Of a stretch of DNA of 64,000 bases, positions 15,844-25,124 are shown piece by piece. Each line of letters opens with the position of its first letter. The stretch's first letter is position 1. The position numbers and the translations under genes are program-made. Origin of the DNA: Fidelibacterota bacterium (GTDB lineage: Bacteria; Fidelibacterota; UBA8477; JABMPR01); NCBI GenBank assembly GCA_021734325.1, contig JAIPJF010000001.1, forward strand, positions 24,232-88,231, in the 5' to 3' direction. Below the pieces are notes generated by a model. The model did no database searches. It was given only the letters and a program-made list of their open reading frames with translations, and was not told the origin of the DNA.

Positions 15844-18813
15844 CTACCTCACAATGGCCAGTTTGCCGGTTGTCTGGTCTCCACCCGGTGTACTTATCAA
15901 ATAATAATAGACACCATAGGATATTTCCTGACCGAAGGTGTTGGTCAGATTCCAGTTTTCGATACCTGTTCCATTGTCATGATGAAGTTCTTTAACCTTG
16001 GTCCCACTCAGAGAATATATCTTAATATCACATTCCTCCGGGAGATACATGAATTTCAAGCTGCTGACGTTCTCCATGGGATCGAATAGAGAGGTGACCA
16101 CATAGGGATTGGGAACCACCTTCACACTGGACAGAGCCCCAGCTTCCATGGTTTTATCAATGGTGGGATCATCAATCGTAAATGTCAATACATCTCCTGC
16201 ATAGTAGCTTGAAGTGGTGTCAAAGCCAGATCCGTCCGAGTATGCACTCGTATAGGTGATGATGGTCTTTTGACCCGCTATGGGCAAGCTTCCTGTTGCA
16301 CCGGCAATGGAATAAACAACTTTCATCGGCCACTTGCCGGGGAAAAAACCAACAGGATCAAATCCCTTGAGGGAATCACCTGCAGCAGGTGTGGAACTGG
16401 GATATAACACATCACACACATAGATTTCATCTCCGACACTGAAGGCTCCGTCAGCATCCTTATCCTTATAGGCGCCCACGATCTGGACTTCAGCCGGTTT
16501 TACCCTCCAGACTTCAAAAGGGACCCAGAACATGGCCATTGGCTGTGTTCTGTCCTGAGAATACACCCACGACCCTGTATCGGTAAAACGAATCTCATAC
16601 CCCTGGACCCTGGAGGCAATCGAAGAGGTTGCAACGTTTGTTACTGAAACTGACCAGGATTCGGTTGTATCTGTTGCACCAACGACTGAAAGATCCTTCC
16701 CCGATCCATCCTCAATGGTCCCAACAGTCCCAATTTCCTGAGTAGAATTGACCTTGATCTGCAGTCCGATATCCTCCAGGATGTAATAGGTATCTGAATT
16801 TATCTCCATTCCAGATTTAAGGATCTCCTCGCTGGAAACATCCTGAACGGAATAACTGGTCGCCGGAAATCCATCAAAGGTGATTTCAAAGGTCGGATCC
16901 ACTGAGTATCCCTGATCATCCTTGTAAATGATGTACTGCTCGGAATCGATGATATCGAAGGATACAGTACCTTCTCCAGCACCCGAAGTATGGTCCGTTT
17001 CACTCACTTCCCCCGGTATGTAACCGATGGGTCGAGGCGCCGGAATGACATCGACAAAATTCTTTTCCGCCGCACTCGTACCCTTGGCGCTTTCATAGGA
17101 AGGAATGGAAGCACCCGGTACTCCCTGGTCATATGAGGTGACTGTGTAGGAATAGGTAATTCCATTTAGAACTGTATTGTCAGTATAGCTATATTTAAGA
17201 CCGGTATTGTCACCGAGATAATTGGTCGGAGTAATTGGATCGACACCATTTACACTATTATCCAGATCGAATTGTATCAGAGGTACGTATCCGATCACAT
17301 TTCCCTGATAATCAGTAATCTCATCACCCCAGGTAACGCCTCCATCTTCACTGCGATAGATCTTGTACCCTTCGAAATCCAAATCACCTGTTGAGGGATC
17401 GGCTGCAAATTCAGGACTATTGTCCCAATAGATAGTGACAGATTCATCACCGGGAACTGCTTTTAATTCTGGTCCAGGAGGAGCAGAAGGTCCCACAAAG
17501 CCAGCCTCGTACATTGTGATGGCCATTTCGCTGTTTTTCATGAAATCTTCATCTGTGTCACCGACAACAACGGCAATGGTCCACTTCAGTGTATCGCCGG
17601 GAGCCAGTGAAAAAGGTCCTGAGGCAATGATATACACCCAATCTCCCCCAGCGGTGATGGTATTCAGGTCATCCAGGTGTGGATTGGATCCATGAAAAAA
17701 TTCACTCTTGATCAATGCCAGGTCCGGATCATTCATATCACTACTGATAATCGGCCATAACTGCTCATCGGCCGTCGGTCCAGTATCCGTATAATAATGG
17801 AAGTCTGTGATCCCCATGTCATTCGGTGTTTCCAGATAGATGATACCATAGTCCATATCCTCCAGACGACCATTGGCATTTGCGAGGCTCGCACCACCGA
17901 TATCTGCATCGATATCACGGTTGAAAATGATTGGATACTGGTTTGAAAACCCGTATCCACTTGGACTGATGAGCGTTTCCTGTCCATAATCACTACAATC
18001 AGGATCCTGATACATACCGATCCAGGCGCTATCAATCGTTGTGTTACTGGTGTTGTGGATAAAGAATTCATAGAATTGAAAATCTTCAGCATAGGATCTA
18101 CCATAACAATAGGCCATCTGCTCGATCTCTATGCCCAGCGGATTACCCTGGACATTGGCAGCATCGGTATACACTGCATACACGTCCCTGTCTGAGACAA
18201 ACTCATTTTCGTAGACATAGCCTGTAGCACGATCTCGTCGAAAATATCCCGGCCAAAAATGTTCTCCACTGGCATCGACGGGCCAGGTAACTGGAATATC
18301 GCTATGAGCCAAATAGGGTGTGGTACCGTCAACGTACTTCAGCATTGCTTCCTTACCACTGCCATCATAATGCGTTTTGCCAAGGCTACCATCTTTTGCA
18401 ACCCAATCCTCATTCCCGTTTGCGCTGAAGCCATCAATGACATTCCCGTTGTCCCCATTTTTTGAATTCTGACGCACGGCGAATAAAAGTGCAAAATCAT
18501 CTACCATGGAACCATAGGGTTCAGTCTTCGGATAACGAAAGTTATAGAAATCCTTGGAAGGATTGTTGCCTGGATCTTCAAGACGGGTATCTGTGATCTG
18601 GCCATAGTTCATGGTGAGATTACAGAGTTGACCTTTGCTCATCACACCAATGGCTTCATCAATTCTTGCCGCTGGCTTATTTAGCTTCAATTTGGTATAC
18701 CAGGGTTTTTTAGGCTGCAGGGAAACATCATCAATTTCCTGTGCAAGCCCTGGCAAGCTGACAATGATGATCAACAGGATGATATTCATGAAGTTCGATC
18801 TCATATTTTTCAC
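15844..18813 (-). CDS. Large secreted surface protein with FlgD-like C-terminal domain
   Basis: 989 residues. Signal peptide to about residue 24. The body is acidic and rich in Ser, Thr, Gly and Asp, with a fibronectin-III-like stretch around residue 440-560 (YKIYRSEDGGVTW, SYTVTSYDQG). The C-terminal ~90 residues (VVPNPYV...IKIYSLSGTKVKEL...GVYYYLI) match the FlgD-Ig-like tail common in FCB secreted proteins. No catalytic motif seen. Located between the TonB receptor and the PorV-like barrel with 10-24 base gaps, it is likely a surface binding or scaffold partner of the receptor. Confidence 0.7.
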   Translation of the reverse strand: MKNMRSNFMNIILLIIIVSLPGLAQEIDDVSLQPKKPWYTKLKLNKPAARIDEAIGVMSKGQLCNLTMNYGQITDTRLEDPGNNPSKDFYNFRYPKTEPYGSMVDDFALLFAVRQNSKNGDNGNVIDGFSANGNEDWVAKDGSLGKTHYDGSGKEAMLKYVDGTTPYLAHSDIPVTWPVDASGEHFWPGYFRRDRATGYVYENEFVSDRDVYAVYTDAANVQGNPLGIEIEQMAYCYGRSYAEDFQFYEFFIHNTSNTTIDSAWIGMYQDPDCSDYGQETLISPSGYGFSNQYPIIFNRDIDADIGGASLANANGRLEDMDYGIIYLETPNDMGITDFHYYTDTGPTADEQLWPIISSDMNDPDLALIKSEFFHGSNPHLDDLNTITAGGDWVYIIASGPFSLAPGDTLKWTIAVVVGDTDEDFMKNSEMAITMYEAGFVGPSAPPGPELKAVPGDESVTIYWDNSPEFAADPSTGDLDFEGYKIYRSEDGGVTWGDEITDYQGNVIGYVPLIQFDLDNSVNGVDPITPTNYLGDNTGLKYSYTDNTVLNGITYSYTVTSYDQGVPGASIPSYESAKGTSAAEKNFVDVIPAPRPIGYIPGEVSETDHTSGAGEGTVSFDIIDSEQYIIYKDDQGYSVDPTFEITFDGFPATSYSVQDVSSEEILKSGMEINSDTYYILEDIGLQIKVNSTQEIGTVGTIEDGSGKDLSVVGATDTTESWSVSVTNVATSSIASRVQGYEIRFTDTGSWVYSQDRTQPMAMFWVPFEVWRVKPAEVQIVGAYKDKDADGAFSVGDEIYVCDVLYPSSTPAAGDSLKGFDPVGFFPGKWPMKVVYSIAGATGSLPIAGQKTIITYTSAYSDGSGFDTTSSYYAGDVLTFTIDDPTIDKTMEAGALSSVKVVPNPYVVTSLFDPMENVSSLKFMYLPEECDIKIYSLSGTKVKELHHDNGTGIENWNLTNTFGQEISYGVYYYLISTPGGDQTTGKLAIVR

Positions 18814-18836
18814 TATTTTACCTCACACATTGTCAA

Positions 18837-21632
18837 TTAAAATTTGATGTACATACCAAGACGAATGTCACGACGGGGACCAACATTGGCCGGATTCGCC
18901 TGACGATCGTAGCTGCGATAATTTGCTGGTCCAGCCCACCATGGATCGCCGGTTTCGGACCACACGTACCTCACGTTGAGATTGTCCAGGATATTTGTGC
19001 CCTTGAGAAAGACTACAAATTTGGTATCTCCAAGATTAAAGGTCCTATCCAGGCGCAGATCAAGCGTATTGGTATTCCCCTTTCTTTCGGAGTTGGTCTC
19101 AATGCTCAATGCGCCACTGTAGCTTGGTGTGTACGGTAGACCGCTGGCTAGCTGAAAGAGCAGGTTGGCACCAAAATTCGAGAGCATTTTTACCCGATAG
19201 TTGCTCGGGAAGCGCAGATCGATGTTAGCTGAAAAATCATGGGTTCGGTCAAAGTCCAGATAGAACTCCCGGATGGGCCTTAAATTGGCATCCCCTTCAC
19301 GGAAATAGTACCCTGCAAGAGGATCAGAACCTGAACCCTGGGCCACACTGTAGGTATAATGGGCGCTACTATTGATCAGACGGCCGATTCGATGCTTAAG
19401 ACTCACATCAAAACCTTTGACCCTTGCATAATCCTCGTTGATGTAGATTGTGTAATTATAGGGTTGCCTGGAGTAGTATTTAGTAGAAGTGAGATCACGG
19501 ATATCCTTGTAGAATCCAGAGAAATCAAGCGCGAGGTTCTCATTGATCTGGTATTTACCTCCCACCTCAAAGGCGACTGTTTTCTGTGGTTTTAAGCCGG
19601 GGTTTCCGATGATCACATCTGATTCTGCCAGGTTGGCAACAGCATTATCATTTCGATATAGATAATAGAAATCAGGATTCTGGAAAAAATGACCGTAGGA
19701 AAAATGGAACACCAGCTTGTCTGTTACGACATGGGCCAACCCGATTCTGGGACTAAATTTATAGCGTAATGGAACTTCTTTCAGCTCTTTAAACTGGAAT
19801 TCTGATGTCGTGGTTCCGTCCCCATTATCAACAGTCACGGTTTCCTGAATATCACCAACATCCTCAAAATATTCATCATTTACCTTGAGTGCATCGAATC
19901 GAATTCCCAGATTCAACACCATGAAATCAAACTCCATTTTGTCCTGAATGTAAAATGCTGCTTCCTGGGGCGTTCGTTCATAGAATTCGGGACGATGTCT
20001 GAATGCACCTGGCCACGGATCAGCAATGGCATGACGGAAAAGGGTATGCTGCTTCAGATCGAAACCCGTCTTCAATTGGTGAGCCAGTGTCAACTGACTG
20101 GTCAGATCTCCTTTTAAATTAAGCGTGGTCGTTTCTTCACGATACCAGTTGCGGGCATCCCCTCCCCGAAAATCACTTTCCGTTCCAAAGATGTATTGTA
20201 ATTTTGTGTATTCAGTGGTCACCGTATCAAGGAGGACACCTGTGTCAGGGTCATAGGGAACATTGATGCCTGGAATATTTTGCTCCCCAGTCCGAAATAA
20301 GCGCTGGAAATGCAGGGTGTAAAAAGTCTTGCTGCTCACAGCTTGTTTCCATGTCACGACCTGTCGTTGAGTCTTCGTCGTTGTCAGATCCTGATGCCCC
20401 AATAATCTTGTGTTATAATTGATGACATCCGATGTGTCATTCGTGACAGGTGGTATGTATTTGTAGTAATGGGAATACCCCATGAAATAATTCGATGTAG
20501 TCTGGGCAATAAAGGATAGACTTGATGAATTTGTCAACTTATAACTTAATTTCCCCATGAGTTGATTCTCGATGGTGAAACCAGATGGTAAATAACTATC
20601 ATGATTATTGTGAAAGCCTGATACGAAGAAGGTCATTTTCTTTGTCATGGGCAGCGGACCGGAAAGATTTCCGCTGAATCGACCAAGAGCAGGGATGAGC
20701 AACTTACCCTCTGCATAGTCATGATCCAGGACACTCACATGCTGATACTGGGATTGGCCAACCGTATCTTCGACAGAACTGTAGTAGCGAACAGCATCCA
20801 GATAATCCTGCTTTTCTGTCTCAGTCAAGCCATCCACCATATTCGATTCCAACAGCCAGTCAGATATATGGTAGGGTGAGCTGTTCACGATGTCAGATTC
20901 ATACTGGAATTTCCCTTCCAGCTTATTGCCACCATCTTTTGTGGTTATATTTACGATACCACTCATGGCCTCGCCATACTCAGCGTTGAATCCACCCGTC
21001 AGGATGGACATTTCACTCACGGAATTGATATCAATTCCAGCACCCAAGCCACCACCAATAGGATCCTTGACCAGTATGCCATCGACATAGTACGATACCT
21101 CGCCGCTACGTCCACCGCGTAGATGGAGGCTTCCATCCTCGCCTTCAACAAAACCTGCCTGGGTGGTGAGGGCATCGTTAACTGTGGTCATCGGTGCTTT
21201 TTCCGCCATGTCTGCACCGGACATGATGGATTGTTTTGCTGTGATGTCCTTGTTGACCAGCCTTCTCTCCGCAACAACAGTCACGATCTCCCCTTCAATG
21301 GTACTGAACTGGAGGGTAATGACGATGTCAGTAGTCAAGTCTGTTTTTACCAGAACTTCCAAAATGTCCTCTCCCCGATACCCGATCATTGTAGCCCTGA
21401 GTGTGTAGGCTCCCGGGGGGATATTATTAATGAAGAAATGTCCATCTTCACCACTGGATGCTCCCCATTCTGTACCCAGAATTACGACGTTTGCGCCAAA
21501 AAGAGGTTCATCTGTGCTGCCATCTACAATTCGTCCTACGATTTTCCCGGTATTGCCTCCGAATACAAGCGTCTGCATTGCACAGAGGAGAATAATCAAA
21601 TGCCTGAGATACGAATGTATGTTACCGTTCAT
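18837..21632 (-). CDS. TonB-dependent receptor with carboxypeptidase-regulatory domain
   Basis: 931 residues. Signal peptide to about residue 25, then a CarboxypepD_reg-like domain (GKIVGRIVDGSTDEPLFGANV...IPPGAYTLRATMIGYRG), a plug domain (SIMSGADMAEKAPMTTVNDAL; LHLRGGRSGEVSYYVDG) and a 22-strand-type barrel ending in aromatic-rich GMYIKF. The N-terminal TonB box is not obvious. Such receptors import large ligands across the outer membrane. It is the first gene of the ~19 kb minus-strand operon, so its ligand is probably the gamma-glutamyl substrate handled downstream; this is inference. Confidence 0.88.
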   Translation of the reverse strand: MNGNIHSYLRHLIILLCAMQTLVFGGNTGKIVGRIVDGSTDEPLFGANVVILGTEWGASSGEDGHFFINNIPPGAYTLRATMIGYRGEDILEVLVKTDLTTDIVITLQFSTIEGEIVTVVAERRLVNKDITAKQSIMSGADMAEKAPMTTVNDALTTQAGFVEGEDGSLHLRGGRSGEVSYYVDGILVKDPIGGGLGAGIDINSVSEMSILTGGFNAEYGEAMSGIVNITTKDGGNKLEGKFQYESDIVNSSPYHISDWLLESNMVDGLTETEKQDYLDAVRYYSSVEDTVGQSQYQHVSVLDHDYAEGKLLIPALGRFSGNLSGPLPMTKKMTFFVSGFHNNHDSYLPSGFTIENQLMGKLSYKLTNSSSLSFIAQTTSNYFMGYSHYYKYIPPVTNDTSDVINYNTRLLGHQDLTTTKTQRQVVTWKQAVSSKTFYTLHFQRLFRTGEQNIPGINVPYDPDTGVLLDTVTTEYTKLQYIFGTESDFRGGDARNWYREETTTLNLKGDLTSQLTLAHQLKTGFDLKQHTLFRHAIADPWPGAFRHRPEFYERTPQEAAFYIQDKMEFDFMVLNLGIRFDALKVNDEYFEDVGDIQETVTVDNGDGTTTSEFQFKELKEVPLRYKFSPRIGLAHVVTDKLVFHFSYGHFFQNPDFYYLYRNDNAVANLAESDVIIGNPGLKPQKTVAFEVGGKYQINENLALDFSGFYKDIRDLTSTKYYSRQPYNYTIYINEDYARVKGFDVSLKHRIGRLINSSAHYTYSVAQGSGSDPLAGYYFREGDANLRPIREFYLDFDRTHDFSANIDLRFPSNYRVKMLSNFGANLLFQLASGLPYTPSYSGALSIETNSERKGNTNTLDLRLDRTFNLGDTKFVVFLKGTNILDNLNVRYVWSETGDPWWAGPANYRSYDRQANPANVGPRRDIRLGMYIKF

Positions 21633-21733
21633 TTTGGCGCTCCACAGTCTTTTAATGTTGTTGCGATTCTCACGTGTTGCTTACTCATTTCGCAAGAACC
21701 AGCAGCCCATGACATCAATCCATGGGTAATAGT

Positions 21734-21765
21734 ATGAGGGCAGCACCTTGCAGCACTGCCCTCAT
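21734..21765 (-). terminator. Perfect 10-bp hairpin after the beta-propeller gene
   Basis: ATGAGGGCAG and CTGCCCTCAT form a perfect 10-bp stem around a 12-base loop, 12 bases past the stop at 21777. The tail is only weakly T-rich on either strand, so termination is likely but not textbook. It marks the boundary between the beta-propeller gene and the TonB receptor operon. Confidence 0.5.
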
Positions 21766-21776
21766 TTGATTTCTGT

Positions 21777-23318
21777 TTACTTCAAGTATATCAGTTTATT
21801 CGTGATGATCTGATCACTGGTCACCAGTCGATAAAAGTAAATACCTGAGGACAAAGACCTGGCGTTAAAGGTCACGTCATAGGTACCTGACTCCATTTTC
21901 TGATTCACAAGCTGAGCAACTTCCTGTCCCAGGGTGTTATACACATTCAACTCGACCACACCCGATTGTTTGATCGAAAATTCGATGGTCGTGGAAGGAT
22001 TAAACGGATTTGGATAATTTGATAACAAATTATGCGTCACTGGCTTCTGAACGCCATCAACACTGACCACAGCTTTTGGAATCAGACCATACATGATAGC
22101 CTGGTCGTCTCCGTCAGCCTCGATCCAGATAATATCTGCGCCATTTGTCCCAATATTATTGCTGATAGAAGGAGCACGTGCCGCTAAATCAATGCTATTT
22201 GTGCTAATCTGGATTGGACGTGTCCAAGTTGCACCCAAATCTGCAGAATTGAGGCCGTAAATACGGCGGATACCATCATTGTCGTCGCCAAAGTACACCA
22301 CATACAGATCATCATTACCACCAAAGGCAATGGATGGATAATCTGCCTGACCTCCGGGGTTATTTGTAATTTTCACGGGGTCAGTCCAGGTGTTGTCCAC
22401 ATTCTTCTTCAGATAGTAGATTTGACCATCGTCTGCATTATCGAAATCAGCTTCAGCAGTATAAAATACAAAGTGACGGACTCCTGCATCATCATAGGCT
22501 AATGAGATCGAGTAAATATCCACTGAATCGGCAAAGACAGGTCCGCCACTTGCGTCTGACAGGTATTCGGTGGCTCCCCAGGTACTTCCGTCATACTCTT
22601 GAAAAGCACCTGCGTATTGACCAAGCGGTCCCTTTAGTCCACGAATGGTTACACCCACTTTGCCGGCGGGGCCGGATGCAATATTTATAAAAGCAAGGGA
22701 ATTGCTTGCCAATGACCCTTTAATTGTATCTGCAAAGAGGACGGTTGGTGTGCTCCATGATGTACCATCTGTGCTTTTACTTATATAGTAATATTCGCTT
22801 ACATCATCATTTTCCCAGCCTGTACTCCAGGCAACCCACAGATCACCATTGCTGTCAAATGCTGCTGCCGTATGCGCTGCCCTGAGTGTGTCCCACGGCG
22901 TCGCGGTTCCAGTCACTGAGACAGGTGTTGACCAGGCTGAGCCATTATAGGTCGCATGAACAATATTCCAGTTGCTGGACCATAAGGCGTGGAATGTATT
23001 CGCATCATCAACAAGGACACAGGCATGACTCAGATTACGTCCCTCACCTGTTCCCCTGCCAACAGCAACCGGTTCATTCCATGTTTCCAGAAAGTCATCA
23101 TAGGTTACAGAGTAAACCAATGAATCCGGACCTGCTACAGTTCCGTAAATAGCCATGACCTCTCCATTGCTCGCCCGAGCAATTTTGGAACCACCTGGCC
23201 AGTTGATGGCGCGATCATCATCGCTCGTACCAATCCTACTGCCACTGGTTTGCGCAAACAGCGTCGAAAACGTTGCCATGAGAACCAGAACCATGCAGTA
23301 ACTTGTAACTTTTTTCAT
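21777..23318 (-). CDS. Secreted beta-propeller (BNR/sialidase-like) protein with T9SS tail
   Basis: 513 residues from the ATG at 23318, which follows AAGGAGAG at a good distance; an upstream start would add 38 residues in front of a clear signal peptide (ending TLFAQ). Repeats of the form SxDGTxWSxP, SADLGATWTRP and SNWNIVHATYNGSAWS point to a BNR-type propeller. The sialidase catalytic set is not seen, so it is probably not a sialidase. The last ~80 residues (NYPNPFNPSTTIEF... ending LIYLK) are a T9SS sorting domain. A sigma-54-type promoter about 100 bases upstream suggests control by the adjacent NtrC-like regulator. Confidence 0.75.
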   Translation of the reverse strand: MKKVTSYCMVLVLMATFSTLFAQTSGSRIGTSDDDRAINWPGGSKIARASNGEVMAIYGTVAGPDSLVYSVTYDDFLETWNEPVAVGRGTGEGRNLSHACVLVDDANTFHALWSSNWNIVHATYNGSAWSTPVSVTGTATPWDTLRAAHTAAAFDSNGDLWVAWSTGWENDDVSEYYYISKSTDGTSWSTPTVLFADTIKGSLASNSLAFINIASGPAGKVGVTIRGLKGPLGQYAGAFQEYDGSTWGATEYLSDASGGPVFADSVDIYSISLAYDDAGVRHFVFYTAEADFDNADDGQIYYLKKNVDNTWTDPVKITNNPGGQADYPSIAFGGNDDLYVVYFGDDNDGIRRIYGLNSADLGATWTRPIQISTNSIDLAARAPSISNNIGTNGADIIWIEADGDDQAIMYGLIPKAVVSVDGVQKPVTHNLLSNYPNPFNPSTTIEFSIKQSGVVELNVYNTLGQEVAQLVNQKMESGTYDVTFNARSLSSGIYFYRLVTSDQIITNKLIYLK

Positions 23319-23416
23319 GTCACTTTCTCTCCTTTTGATAATTCCAGCCAAATTCACCTTGACCATGTGAATCATGCTGACGTTGAATAATTCTTTCCAG
23401 TAAAACTTGATTATTG

Positions 23417-23431
23417 GCAACATTTGAGCCA
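23417..23431 (-). promoter_or_regulatory. Sigma-54 (-24/-12) promoter candidate
   Basis: On the minus strand TGGC (23431-23428), seven bases, TTGC (23420-23417) match the sigma-54 core, with GG and GC ten bases apart. Transcription would start near 23405, giving an ~85-base leader before the ATG at 23318. An NtrC-type activator gene lies in the divergent operon, and a CACATGTG palindrome at 23557-23564, about 130 bases upstream, is a possible activator site. Confidence 0.6.
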
Positions 23432-23648
23432 AAGTTCAACTACCTGCAATCAATCCTTCTGAATCCCAGATATACAGGGCTTTCCTTAATTTTTCCCCTG
23501 CAAAGTATTCAGTTGAATTATCCGATATCTACGCTAATTTGTGTTCGCTTTCAGCACACATGTGCACAGTTAATGCAGCAGTGAAAAGAGAACCAAAATT
23601 AGTAATATCCGACGCAATACCGCGATTATCACCTTCATCATAGCCCTT

Positions 23649-25115
23649 GTGGTGAGTGGTATAAGTATTTTTGCCATCTCGTTTATCAATCGCTGGGGCG
23701 ATGAGGTCGTCTCCTCCCATGAAACCATGACCGAGATCATCGCCCATCAACTGCTGCAATATTCTGAATCTGTGTTTTATGACCCTGGGATAGAAACCCT
23801 CTTCAAAGATGAGAAATTGAGTGAAGCTGATTTGAATGAGCTTGATTCCCTGCTGAAGACTCTTTCCAATATCGTACTGAATGAGATCAAGGGACTGGAG
23901 GGCGGATTCTATTTAAGATCCAATGACAAGTTTATCGGGTATGCCTATCCAACATTGCCACCCCCAAAACCTGCCTACGGTCCACCCCCCCGTTCATATG
24001 ATATCATTAAAGGGCAAATCCTGGAGACCATTAACGGGAACCACGGGATATCAAGACTCCATGAGTTTGATCCTGCTGTTTTTCCGTTATCCACCGTTCC
24101 CATTGTTCTGAATACCAAAGTTATTGGTGCCACCTGGGTGCGTATCCATATCGAACGGAAATTACCTGCCTATCGGTTGCGGGAATTTCTATTCTTTGTT
24201 GCCGCCATCTCCATTGGCGGATTCATTGTGGCCGTTATCATTTTCCTGAGTCTTCAGAAGCGAACCCGGGACATCCGGATCGGTTTGGAATCGATTCAGA
24301 AGGATCCCACCTACAGATTCCATATGAAAGGTGGTACATACGGATTTATTACCGAATCCATAAATTCACTTGTTGATAATCTGGATGTGGAGCATAGAAA
24401 CCTTCAAAAACTTGAAAAGGAGATGCACCAGCAGGATAAATTGGCCTCTCTGGGGAAACTGATCGCAGGTGTCGCCCACGAGGTGAAAACACCACTGGCC
24501 ATGATCAAGACGCGCGTTCAGCTCTGGCAGCATAAATTGAATGCCCGAACAGATACAGAGGATATTCTGGAAATCGTCACTCCAGAGTCCATGGAGCTTG
24601 TGGTGAAAGAGATCAATCGCCTCACCGATCTTGTCAATCGACTCCTTGTATTCAGCAAACCAATCAATAAAGAACTTAGCAATTATAATATTAATCAGGT
24701 AAGCCAGGAGAGTATCGACCTTTTAAAGATGAGTCACCCAGGGATTGAATTTATTGAGACCTATGCAGCAAACATACCTGACATCCCTATAGATTCCCTT
24801 GCCATGAAGCAAGTGATCATCAATATCCTTTCAAATTCCATACAGGCCAATGCTGAAAAAGGACAGGTTACACTGACAACCCTGATGTCAGATGACAAGA
24901 AGTCCATTTTGGTTCGTATCCATGATAATGGTCCCGGGATACCAGCGAATCTACTTAATAAGATTTTTGATCCCTTTTTTACGACCAGGGCCGAAGGTGC
25001 AGGTTTAGGCCTCTCCATATCCTACGAGATCATCAAGGCCCATGGAGGAAACATTGAATTTTTTAATGGAATAGATGGTGGACTTACTTGTGAGATCAGA
25101 CTCCCTGCCTCCTAA
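23649..25115 (+). CDS. Sensor histidine kinase (NtrB/AtoS type)
   Basis: 488 residues from a GTG at 23649. Periplasmic sensor region between an N-terminal helix and a second helix at about 182-202, then a HAMP-like linker, HisKA with His277 in GVAHEVKTPLAM, and an ATPase with NILSNSIQAN, DNGPGIP and GLGLSISYEI. The first membrane helix is cut short by this start: the same frame runs back to 23574 and encodes a better N-terminus (IRRNTAIITFIIALVV) but has no ATG, GTG or TTG. The true start is therefore unresolved (ATT at 23598, or an indel in the A-run at 23584). Partner of the regulator 9 bases downstream. Confidence 0.88.
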   Translation: MVSGISIFAISFINRWGDEVVSSHETMTEIIAHQLLQYSESVFYDPGIETLFKDEKLSEADLNELDSLLKTLSNIVLNEIKGLEGGFYLRSNDKFIGYAYPTLPPPKPAYGPPPRSYDIIKGQILETINGNHGISRLHEFDPAVFPLSTVPIVLNTKVIGATWVRIHIERKLPAYRLREFLFFVAAISIGGFIVAVIIFLSLQKRTRDIRIGLESIQKDPTYRFHMKGGTYGFITESINSLVDNLDVEHRNLQKLEKEMHQQDKLASLGKLIAGVAHEVKTPLAMIKTRVQLWQHKLNARTDTEDILEIVTPESMELVVKEINRLTDLVNRLLVFSKPINKELSNYNINQVSQESIDLLKMSHPGIEFIETYAANIPDIPIDSLAMKQVIINILSNSIQANAEKGQVTLTTLMSDDKKSILVRIHDNGPGIPANLLNKIFDPFFTTRAEGAGLGLSISYEIIKAHGGNIEFFNGIDGGLTCEIRLPAS

Positions 25116-25124
25116 GGACATCTT

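Noticed and set aside
21777..23318. Calling the BNR protein a sialidase
   Set aside because: Repeats fit a propeller but the catalytic arginine triad and Asp/Tyr/Glu set were not found by eye.
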